From: Flavobacteriales bacterium
Lineage (GTDB): Bacteria > Bacteroidota > Bacteroidia > Flavobacteriales_D > Crocinitomicaceae
NCBI GenBank assembly: GCA_015665275.1
Contig: JADFAL010000001.1
Coordinates: 1-64,000, forward strand
Length of the DNA stretch: 64,000 nt
Reading direction: 5' to 3'
Shown here: positions 52,062 through 59,819 of the stretch, one piece after another
How positions within the stretch are numbered: the stretch's first letter is position 1
Layout: every line of letters begins with the position of its first letter
Position numbers and translations under genes: made by a program
The notes under the pieces: model-generated
What the model was told of the DNA's origin: nothing
What the model saw: only the letters and a program-made list of their open reading frames with translations
The model's database searches: none

Positions 52062-53135
52062 TTACGAATGTTTTGCCCAAAACGTTGAGTTCGGAATGGA
52101 AATCCCCATCTTATGTTCAGGTTTTAAGGTGTTTAGAATGTTTGGTCGCAGTTTATTAGCGAGCACATGAACGTCATAAATTTCATCCAAAGAAGTTTGG
52201 TACGAAATCTTCCCAGCAATACTGGCAGTTGGTAAATGTACTATCACGATTCCGGCTTCGTTGGCGTCTTCTGCAAAGTCTAATTTCGCAAATGTTGATG
52301 AATTTTTACGAAGTTTTGATAGTCCAATGAAGAGATAGTCTTGGTACAAATCCATTCCACGAACAAACCCGCCCACTTGAATTACAGTTTCGTACGTTCC
52401 ATTTTCAGTATCTACTTTGATCAATTCCCCAGTCGCAGAAAGAAGGCAATACAGCTCTCCGTTGTAAATTCGCGGCGAATGCGGCATGGCTAATCCGTCA
52501 ACGATAACTTCATTGGTTGTGACGTCCATGATCACTCCCGTTTTGGTAATGTTTTCTCGCCAACTTTGTGTTGTGTTTCCCGTGTTGAATGCCGTTGCAT
52601 ATTTTGGTAACCCGTCTTGCATCGCCATTCCATTCAAATGACAACGATCTTCAGAGACAATACGATCAACAAACCAGGGCTGCCAATAGGGAGTAAAGTT
52701 GTAATCGTCATCGAGTGAGATTATGCAAGAGAACAAAGTATTTATTGCGTAGAGTTTTCCGTCTTTTCCAAAATTGAGATCGTGAATATCTACTTGACCC
52801 GTGTGGTAGGTCAGGCGAGGCATGTATAAGGCATCGTATTTCTGCGGGGCTGGCGGATAAAAGGCGGCTAAATCTTTTGAATTGGAAAATACTTGAACAG
52901 TATCTTTACAAGCTAAGGCTAATTTGTCTTTTTTCTTATCCTGTGCAATTCCCATAGGCTTGTCGAACGTCCGTGGAAGTTGAACGATTGAATGTTCGTC
53001 TTTTGGTGAAATAAACACCAATTTTCCGGCCTGATATGTGGTGATTGCCAAGGTGCAACCAAGTCGCGTGAGCAACTCAGGAACTTGCGAAGTATATTGA
53101 CAGGCGAAGGGCGCTAAAGATGGATCAGGTTGCAT
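52062..53135 (-). CDS. TIGR03032-family protein (beta-propeller, unknown function)
   Basis: 357 residues with the family features: start FACQYTSQVPELLTRLGCTLAITTYQAGKLV, a middle of alternating blades (PRTFDKPMGIA, HLNGMAMQDG, MPHSPRIYNGELYCLLSATGEL), and VGGFVRGMDLY, no signal peptide. TIGR03032 proteins are predicted cytosolic propellers of unknown function and are often found beside glycan or T9SS genes. It lies 20 bp upstream of the VCBS copy 1 start, same strand, so the two may be co-expressed. Confidence 0.83.
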   Translation of the reverse strand: MQPDPSLAPFACQYTSQVPELLTRLGCTLAITTYQAGKLVFISPKDEHSIVQLPRTFDKPMGIAQDKKKDKLALACKDTVQVFSNSKDLAAFYPPAPQKYDALYMPRLTYHTGQVDIHDLNFGKDGKLYAINTLFSCIISLDDDYNFTPYWQPWFVDRIVSEDRCHLNGMAMQDGLPKYATAFNTGNTTQSWRENITKTGVIMDVTTNEVIVDGLAMPHSPRIYNGELYCLLSATGELIKVDTENGTYETVIQVGGFVRGMDLYQDYLFIGLSKLRKNSSTFAKLDFAEDANEAGIVIVHLPTASIAGKISYQTSLDEIYDVHVLANKLRPNILNTLKPEHKMGISIPNSTFWAKHS

Positions 53136-53191
53136 GTTGTTTATATTATTGAAATCGAAGTTAGGTAAAAATGCTATTCATACAAAGTGCA

Positions 53192-53245
53192 CATCGACAG
53201 GCTCAGCGTACTTTGCCGTTTTTAGCGTACTTGAGCTGAACACGT
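53192..53245. repeat. degenerate REP-like sequence with AGCGTACTT direct repeat
   Basis: CATCGACAGGCTCAGCGTACTT and TAGCGTACTTGAGCTGAAC form a direct AGCGTACTT repeat, flanked by GGCTCAG and GAGCTGAA in opposite orientation. It is related to the TCGACAGGCTCAG-type intergenic repeats common in this phylum. The rest of the 157-bp gap shows nothing else. Confidence 0.35.
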
Positions 53246-53292
53246 GCGATTCGGGTAGATGCTAAAGTTTTACGGGGGATTGTGTCTATTGT

Positions 53293-54045
53293 CTACTCTG
53301 TGGTAAACGGTGTAAACGGATCAAATTGCTGCATTGTATTGACTTCTTTCACCGTTCCGTCGCCAACGCGCAGAATGCGACCGGGGTACTTTTCAACCAT
53401 ACTCATATCGTGGGTTGCCATTAAAATTGCGGTGTTTTTCTCCTTAAGAATAGCAAGGAGCAAGCGCATGATTTCCTCGGAGGTTTCTGGGTCCAAATTA
53501 CCGGTAGGCTCATCGGCCAAAATCAACTTCGGATCATTGATTAAGGATCGGGCGATCGCAACTCGCTGTTGTTCCCCTCCTGAAAGAGCGAAGGGCATTG
53601 CGTTCAATTTATCTTCCACTCCCACCAATTGCAGCACCTCTTTAGCGCGCTTATCCATTGCTTTTTTGTCCTTCCAACCCGATGCCCCCATCACAAAACG
53701 TAAGTTTTGAAGCACAGACCGATCGGTCAATAACTGAAAATCTTGGAAGACAATACCAAGAGAACGCCGAAGGCTGGGGATGTCTTTTTTACGGAGCGCG
53801 TTGAGGTCAAAACCCGCCACACTTCCTGTTCCGTCGGAGAGGCGTAAATCGCCATACAAAGTCTTTAACAGACTGCTTTTCCCGCTTCCTGTCTTACCAA
53901 TCAAATACACAAATTGGTTGTCTGTGATTTCGATGTTGATTTCCGACAAAACAGTAACGTTATTCTGTTGGATTACACCGTTTTTTATTTCGATAACATT
54001 GCTCACAGGAAATGGATTTGTACGTAAAAGTCCGAATTTCGGCAC
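53293..54045 (-). CDS. ftsE: FtsE-like ABC transporter ATP-binding protein
   Basis: 250 residues from the first ATG, or ~237 from a GTG at 54006 (VSNVIEI), which matches the usual FtsE start better. Walker A GKTGSGKSS (50-58), Q-loop FQDFQLL, signature LSGGEQQR, Walker B LILADEPTGNLDP, and H-loop ATHDMSMVE are all intact. FtsE with FtsX controls cell-wall hydrolases at division; no ftsX lies here, so another LolD/MacB-type partner is possible. Divergent from the TPR/barrel pair. Confidence 0.85.
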   Translation of the reverse strand: MPKFGLLRTNPFPVSNVIEIKNGVIQQNNVTVLSEINIEITDNQFVYLIGKTGSGKSSLLKTLYGDLRLSDGTGSVAGFDLNALRKKDIPSLRRSLGIVFQDFQLLTDRSVLQNLRFVMGASGWKDKKAMDKRAKEVLQLVGVEDKLNAMPFALSGGEQQRVAIARSLINDPKLILADEPTGNLDPETSEEIMRLLLAILKEKNTAILMATHDMSMVEKYPGRILRVGDGTVKEVNTMQQFDPFTPFTTE

Positions 54046-54166
54046 GTAGTTTGCCTTTAAACATAGAAATAATCTTAACAGATTTCCGTTTAAAACTTTT
54101 AAACAGTCTCTCCAAACACCGAATCGAGTAAGGTTACTTTTACTTGATTAACAAAAGCAGCAGCCT

Positions 54167-57100
54167 ATGAACAAATTGCTCTTTATCGCTATCCTGTTTT
54201 TATCCTGTCAGGCCTATGCTCAGACCTCGGAAAAATACAATAGCGAATATGCCAATTTTTACCGTGCAGAAGAACTCTTTGAGAAAGAGCAATACGGAGC
54301 TGCGCGCAAGGAATTCCGAATTTTTATGGATGGTTTTCCGGAAGTCAACGATCCGATGTACATCAAAGCTTCGTATTACGAAGCGATTTCCGCGTTGAAC
54401 CTTTACAACAACGACGCCGAGCGTTTGTTGCTGACATTTCTGAAGAATTATCCGGAAAGCATTTACCGTACAGACATTTATTTCCGACTTGGGAAGCATT
54501 ATTACTATCGCAAGAAGTGGGACGATGCCTTGGCGTGGTTCAACAAGTTGAGCATTCAGGACGTTCCAGAAGAAAATCGCGACGAATTCTATTTCAAACT
54601 GGGATACGCGAATTTCAAAGAAGACAATATTGAAGCAGCTCGAAATGCATTCGTGGAAATCAAGGATGGAGATTCGAAGTATTCTGCACCGGCTTTGTAC
54701 TACTATTCACACATCGCCTACCAAAACGAAAATTACCAACTGGCTCTCGAGGGCTTCCTGAAGTTAGAGGATCATGAAAGCTTTGGAAAATTGGTGCCGT
54801 ACTACATTGCTCAAATTTATTACCTCCAAGGGAAATACGCTTTAGTGACGCAATATGCCAAGAAGATTTCTGGTTCTGATGGAATCATGGACGACAAGGC
54901 AATCAACCAACTTATTGGAGACGCTTACTATCGCACCAATCGGTATGATGAAGCGGTGCCTTATCTAGAGAAGTACAACGCATCCACGAAAACAACCAGA
55001 GAAGAAGATTACCGACTGGGTTACGCTTACTTTAAAAGTGGCAATTACGAGAATGCGGTTTCTATGTTTGATCGCGTGAAAGGCGTGGAAGACAGCCTAG
55101 GTCAAATTGCGTATTACCACATTGGACAGTCCATGTTGAAATTGGACAACAAAGTATCAGCACGATCCGCATTTGAAGGGGCGGCATTTATTGATGCAGA
55201 CCCAGTAGTTCAGGAAGATGCACTTTTCAACTATGCCATTCTTTCGTATGAGTTGGACATCAACCCGTACGATGAGGCAGTAGAAGCTTTTGAATTGTAC
55301 TTGGATCGTTATCCGAACTCATTGCGTAAAGACGACATCTACCAGTACCTCGTGAATGTTTATTTGAGTACGAATAATTATTCAAAGGCATTGGCGTCAT
55401 TGGACAAACTACCCAACAAGGATATCAAATTACGTCAGGCTTACCAGTTGATTTGTTTCAACCAAGGTGTCAGCATGTACCAGAGAAATGCTTGGGGTGA
55501 TGCGATCAAGTCCTTTGAAAAAGTAGAAAGATATCCAGTAGATCCTGAAACTTCGGCACAAGCAAAGTACTGGATTGCCGATTCGTACTATCAAGCAAAC
55601 AACTTCGAAAAGGCCATTGAGAACTATAATAAAGTAGGAACAATGCAAGGCGTGCCTTCAGGGTTGAAATCTGAGGCGAAGTACAATACTGGGTATAGCT
55701 ATTGGAAGATTGGGGAAAGAGCCTTTACGGAAATGGAGAAGTACGAGCGAGGATCTTCTCCTTTTAAAGCGTGGAATAAGAAGCGTGAATCCGCCATTGG
55801 AAGTGCGATTACCCAGTTTAACTTGTTCTTGCAATCGAATCCGGGAGGAGACCAGAAAAAGGCCGATGCCAACATGCGTATCGCCGACGGACATTTCGTA
55901 TTGAAAGAAAATGCAAATGCCGTGAAATACTACAAGAAAGTAATTGACTTGCATGCGCAATACGAAGATCAGGCACTGTATTACATGGCATTGACCTATG
56001 GGTACATGGAAGGGAAATCGGCAGAGAAAGTGAGCAATCTTCTTACGATCATCAACAACTTCCCACAATCTCGATACATTCAAACTTCGGTATTGCAAGT
56101 AGCGAATACGTACAAATCAGATGAGGAGTATGACAAAGCATTGAAATACTTCAATAAGATTGTGATCGATTATCCAACTTCGATTGAAGTTCCTCGGGCC
56201 CGCATCAACATTGCTGACATTCACTTTAAACAAGGAAAGCCTGCTCAGGCTGAACAGGAATACCTTGCAGTAATGAACGAGTTCGGGTCAGATCAAACCA
56301 TTTGTACGGATGTAGCGAACGCCTTGAAGGACATGTATACGCAGACCAATCAATTGGATAAAATTGATGATTTAGCACAGTATCCATGTTTTGATATCAC
56401 AGACGACGAGAAGCAGAACCTGTATTACATTCCAGCGGTTCAGGCATATTTCGACTCAACTCTTTCCGTTCAGGCGCGCTACACAAAAGCGATTCCGAAG
56501 TTGGAAGAGTACTTGAACAAGTACCCTACCGGAAAATACAAAGATGAAATTCGATTCTACCTTGCCGAGGCACATTACGGACTTGGAGGTGAAGACCAAG
56601 GAATTGTGGTCTATCAGGAACTGCTTTCCGGGCCGAATAACATTTATACAGAGTATTCAGCAGCACGCGTAGCGAGTTACTTCTTCAATAAGGACGATTA
56701 CATTCAGGCGATTCCATATTATAAAAGGCTTGAACAGATCTCGAAGGACCCAGAGAAACTCTCGAATGCTAAGCTCCGCTTGATGGTTTGTCATTACAAC
56801 TTAGAGAACTGGCAAAATGCAGCCTTGTATGCAGGAAAGGTGATTCAAGACGACACGTATCCAAGTAATGTATTGGAAGAAGCGCACTACATCCGGGCGA
56901 AGTCTAATTACAACCAAGAGTACTACATGGACGCAGCGGCATCGCTCTTCTGGTTGCGTGATAACCTAACGAGTGAAAGAGGTGCTGAGGCTAGATTCTT
57001 GCTAGCAGAAATCAAGTTCAGAGATGGTGACATGGACGGAGCATTGTCAGAGATCGAAAACTTACTGAAGATGCGCCCTGCATACAACTACTGGATTGCG

Positions 57101-57325
57101 AAAGCGATCATGCTTCGATCTAAAGTATATATGGCACAGGACAATTTGTTCCAAGCCGAGCAAGACCTGAAGTCGATCAGGCTGCACTACGGAAATACTA
57201 CGGATGGAATATTAGACGAAGCGAATGCGCTTTGGGATGAACTCATGCAGTTGAAAGATGCTCCAAAGGACATCGAAGAGGAAGGAGAACGTGTAATTGA
57301 AATAGACGGAGGCAATGGAAATTAA
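54167..57325 (+). CDS. large TPR-repeat periplasmic protein
   Basis: 1052 residues, signal peptide ~1-18 (QAYAQ). The remainder is almost wholly TPR and YbgF-like tetratricopeptide helices: KEQYGAARKEF, YPESIYRTDIYFRLGKHYY, AEQEYLAVMNEF, CNNNxxAxxxY-type spacing about 20 times over. It ends in an acidic tail. Such giant TPR proteins are envelope scaffolds in Bacteroidota; the next gene, a barrel, overlaps by 11 bp, so the two are translationally coupled and likely act together. Function not established. Confidence 0.88.
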   Translation: MNKLLFIAILFLSCQAYAQTSEKYNSEYANFYRAEELFEKEQYGAARKEFRIFMDGFPEVNDPMYIKASYYEAISALNLYNNDAERLLLTFLKNYPESIYRTDIYFRLGKHYYYRKKWDDALAWFNKLSIQDVPEENRDEFYFKLGYANFKEDNIEAARNAFVEIKDGDSKYSAPALYYYSHIAYQNENYQLALEGFLKLEDHESFGKLVPYYIAQIYYLQGKYALVTQYAKKISGSDGIMDDKAINQLIGDAYYRTNRYDEAVPYLEKYNASTKTTREEDYRLGYAYFKSGNYENAVSMFDRVKGVEDSLGQIAYYHIGQSMLKLDNKVSARSAFEGAAFIDADPVVQEDALFNYAILSYELDINPYDEAVEAFELYLDRYPNSLRKDDIYQYLVNVYLSTNNYSKALASLDKLPNKDIKLRQAYQLICFNQGVSMYQRNAWGDAIKSFEKVERYPVDPETSAQAKYWIADSYYQANNFEKAIENYNKVGTMQGVPSGLKSEAKYNTGYSYWKIGERAFTEMEKYERGSSPFKAWNKKRESAIGSAITQFNLFLQSNPGGDQKKADANMRIADGHFVLKENANAVKYYKKVIDLHAQYEDQALYYMALTYGYMEGKSAEKVSNLLTIINNFPQSRYIQTSVLQVANTYKSDEEYDKALKYFNKIVIDYPTSIEVPRARINIADIHFKQGKPAQAEQEYLAVMNEFGSDQTICTDVANALKDMYTQTNQLDKIDDLAQYPCFDITDDEKQNLYYIPAVQAYFDSTLSVQARYTKAIPKLEEYLNKYPTGKYKDEIRFYLAEAHYGLGGEDQGIVVYQELLSGPNNIYTEYSAARVASYFFNKDDYIQAIPYYKRLEQISKDPEKLSNAKLRLMVCHYNLENWQNAALYAGKVIQDDTYPSNVLEEAHYIRAKSNYNQEYYMDAAASLFWLRDNLTSERGAEARFLLAEIKFRDGDMDGALSEIENLLKMRPAYNYWIAKAIMLRSKVYMAQDNLFQAEQDLKSIRLHYGNTTDGILDEANALWDELMQLKDAPKDIEEEGERVIEIDGGNGN

Positions 57326-59045
57326 AAAGAGCATATACACAGTATTGGCGCTATTGCTTTTCGGAACTGCAATGGCACAAGAAGAAACGGGATTAGGAAA
57401 CGGAACCACTATTACGGGAACTGGAAGTAGACCTATTGAGCCTGCATACAGGTTAACTATTTCACCGAAGATTATTGATACAACCATCAATACGAACGTA
57501 GTGGATTATCCACTGTTGAATTTGAAGCACGAAACGAGCACCGATGTAGGATTGATTAATCCAGCGGCCGTGAACATTAAAGACGTACTGTCACCGTTGT
57601 ACAATACTTACGTAAAGGTGGGGCTGGGAACAGAGTTCATGCCGTTAGGAGAAATTTACTACGATTCCGACCGTTCACGTCGATTGATGTACGGAGGGCA
57701 CTTGAAGCATTTGAGTTCATTCGGGAACATTTCTGGATATGCACCGGCACAATTCGACCGCACAGGAGTGAATTTGTACGGAGGGTTGAACGAGCGACGT
57801 TACAGCCTGCGTGGAGATGTTCATTATAACAATCAAGGCTTGCATTATTACGCAATTCCTATTGATACGTTAATCAAGGATAGCATTGCACAACGTTACA
57901 GTGATTTCGGATTCTCGGGGTCGTTCAGTTCACACATCAAAGACAGTGCGAAATTGAATTATACCCTAGGATTGGCATATAACAACTTCCTATCCAAGAA
58001 ACCATCTGTTGCAGAACGCAGCGATTGGAGAGCGCGCGAGAACTTCTTTGGAATCAACACGAACTGGATGTACCTGCACAAAGCGGAAACCTACAATTTG
58101 GATTTCGACATCTTATACAACGGTTATAAGTATGGAGTGGAAGGCGATACAAATACCTACGCCTTAGATTCTGGACTCGTGAACAACAACACTATTGTAA
58201 TTTTGAGTCCAAACGTGGTAACACGCTTGCAAAACGATCGATTCAAAGGAAAATTCGGGGCAAAGATAGCTTTCGATGCGAATAACGGAGTAAAAGCACG
58301 CATCTACCCAGACTTAGAGTTGAAGTACAGCATGTTCAACGACATTTTTATTCCTTACGTAGGATTAACAGGTGGATTGGAGCAAACGACCTTTAAAAGC
58401 ATCACACGAGAGAATGCGTTCGTAGTGCCGAATATTGAGCTTCGAAATGAAAGCACGGCTATCGATTTCTTCTTCGGAATCAAAGGGTCGCTTTCAAGAC
58501 GCATAGGCTTCAATGTAGGAGCAAGCTTTGCAAACGTTCGAAACACGCCATTATTCGTAACGGATACGTTGTACTCGCAGCGTAATGCATTCAATGTGAT
58601 TTACGATACGATGAACGTTACAACCATTGAAGGATCGGTTTCATACCAGCAATCTGAGAAGTTGAAAATAGATGCCATCGGACGATTCAATTCGTACTCT
58701 TTATTGAACAACAGTTACGCGTGGAACTTGCCTCAGTTGCAGGTAATCTTAAGAGGATCCTACAACCTATTCGATAAGTTCTTGATCAACCTTGACTTGG
58801 ACTTGGAAGGAGGTCGTAAAGGACTGGTTTACGAAGATGGACCGGGTGTAACGCTGGAAAATGGGCAATATATTGTGGACCTTGGATTTATCGCAGATGC
58901 CAATCTTGGGTTAGAATATCGTTACAACAACCGTATTTCAGCGTTCTTGCAGTTCAACAATTTGGCAGCTCAGCAGTATCAAAGATGGGTACAGGCTCCC
59001 GTGCAGCAATTCCAAGTAATGGGCGGACTGACGTTTAAGTTTTAG
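57315..59045 (+). CDS. TonB-dependent-receptor-like outer membrane barrel without plug
   Basis: 576 residues with signal peptide (~1-21, AMAQ). The sequence consists of alternating amphipathic strands (LRGDVHYNNQGLHYY, GSFSSHIKDSAKLNYTLGLAYNN) and a typical TonB-receptor C-terminus (YRYNNRISAFLQFNNL, VMGGLTFKF ending in Phe). There is no plug domain or TonB box at the N-terminus. Coupling with the TPR protein suggests a two-part outer-membrane assembly with a periplasmic scaffold. Ligand unknown. Confidence 0.82.
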   Translation: MEIKKSIYTVLALLLFGTAMAQEETGLGNGTTITGTGSRPIEPAYRLTISPKIIDTTINTNVVDYPLLNLKHETSTDVGLINPAAVNIKDVLSPLYNTYVKVGLGTEFMPLGEIYYDSDRSRRLMYGGHLKHLSSFGNISGYAPAQFDRTGVNLYGGLNERRYSLRGDVHYNNQGLHYYAIPIDTLIKDSIAQRYSDFGFSGSFSSHIKDSAKLNYTLGLAYNNFLSKKPSVAERSDWRARENFFGINTNWMYLHKAETYNLDFDILYNGYKYGVEGDTNTYALDSGLVNNNTIVILSPNVVTRLQNDRFKGKFGAKIAFDANNGVKARIYPDLELKYSMFNDIFIPYVGLTGGLEQTTFKSITRENAFVVPNIELRNESTAIDFFFGIKGSLSRRIGFNVGASFANVRNTPLFVTDTLYSQRNAFNVIYDTMNVTTIEGSVSYQQSEKLKIDAIGRFNSYSLLNNSYAWNLPQLQVILRGSYNLFDKFLINLDLDLEGGRKGLVYEDGPGVTLENGQYIVDLGFIADANLGLEYRYNNRISAFLQFNNLAAQQYQRWVQAPVQQFQVMGGLTFKF

Positions 59046-59052
59046 AAGTATA

Positions 59053-59079
59053 ACCGCAAGGGGCGCTAAGAACGCAAGG
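59053..59079. repeat. CGCAAGG-type intergenic repeat
   Basis: ACCGCAAGGGGCGCTAAGAACGCAAGG resembles the widespread CGCAAAG...CGCAAAG intergenic sequence seen in many bacterial genomes. Only one copy is visible here. Confidence 0.3.
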
Positions 59080-59131
59080 ATTCTTGAGGAAATCTTTGGT
59101 TTTAACTTCAGCTCGTTTTTAAACGGCTTGA

Positions 59132-59160
59132 TTTCTAGTGCCTCAGTCTGCGGTTGAAGT
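59132..59160. repeat. REP-like CTCAGTCTG palindrome, copy 1
   Basis: TTCTAGTGCCTCAGTCTGCGGTTGAAG is a diverged version of the sharper palindrome at 59749-59778 (same orientation, CAGTCTG core). Confidence 0.4.
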
Positions 59161-59198
59161 CAAGCGGGCTAACGGTATTTTCATCAAGGACAATGAGC

Positions 59199-59819
59199 CT
59201 ATCGAGTTGGGGGCTGGTGAGAGGAGGCATCCAACTTTTTTCTATTAGACAAGAGAATCAACTCGATAATAAACCCTAGTGAAAGCACCATCCAAGATAA
59301 CATCATAGCTATTACGGCTCCTGCAAGGTGTTCAGCGCGCATAACAACTTGAAGTCCCACAAGAGCACCACCTAAAAGAAGTATCAATCGGTGCCCACGT
59401 GTTCTTCCTTTTATCAAATCAATAATTTCCGCAATAAGCCAAACGATTCCAATCAAGAAGAGTAAATAATATACGAGGGGATCAAAAGTCACTCCTGAAG
59501 CGAAAGAAATACTCAATCCACACCAAAAAACGATTAACAAGCATTTAATGGTATCTGTATATCGGATGTTTGATTTACTCCAATAGCGAATGGCATAACT
59601 AATAGCCACTAAACCAAAGCCAATCTGGTAGGGAACGCGCATCCCTCTAGGAATGCAAATAACAAGTGAAAGCACCAAATACAGACAACTTATAGGAAGC
59701 AGAAAAGGAATGAGTTTTTTCAATTTTGATTTGCTTCTATAGCGCTTGACTTCGAGAGCTTCAGTCTGTGCTCGAAGTGTACTTTTAGTCTCGCCGAATA
59801 ACCAAAGGATAGCTACCAT
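59199..59819 (-). CDS. membrane protein of unknown function, start uncertain
   Basis: 206 residues from ATG 59819, or ~175 from a TTG at 59723 (KKLIPFLLPISC). The first 20 residues of the long form are the translation of a REP-like palindrome (59749-59778) and overlap the upstream gene by 35 bp, so the short form is likelier. About six hydrophobic segments and short basic loops (KGRTRGHR, SNRKKLD) indicate an inner-membrane protein. No family recognised. Confidence 0.65.
   Translation of the reverse strand: MVAILWLFGETKSTLRAQTEALEVKRYRSKSKLKKLIPFLLPISCLYLVLSLVICIPRGMRVPYQIGFGLVAISYAIRYWSKSNIRYTDTIKCLLIVFWCGLSISFASGVTFDPLVYYLLFLIGIVWLIAEIIDLIKGRTRGHRLILLLGGALVGLQVVMRAEHLAGAVIAMMLSWMVLSLGFIIELILLSNRKKLDASSHQPPTR
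59749..59778. repeat. REP-like palindrome, copy 2 (ACTTCGAG stem)
   Basis: Perfect 8-bp arms ACTTCGAG and CTCGAAGT around AGCTTCAGTCTGTG. It lies just past the stop of the BNR gene and within the 5' end of the longer reading of the membrane protein gene. Confidence 0.55.
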
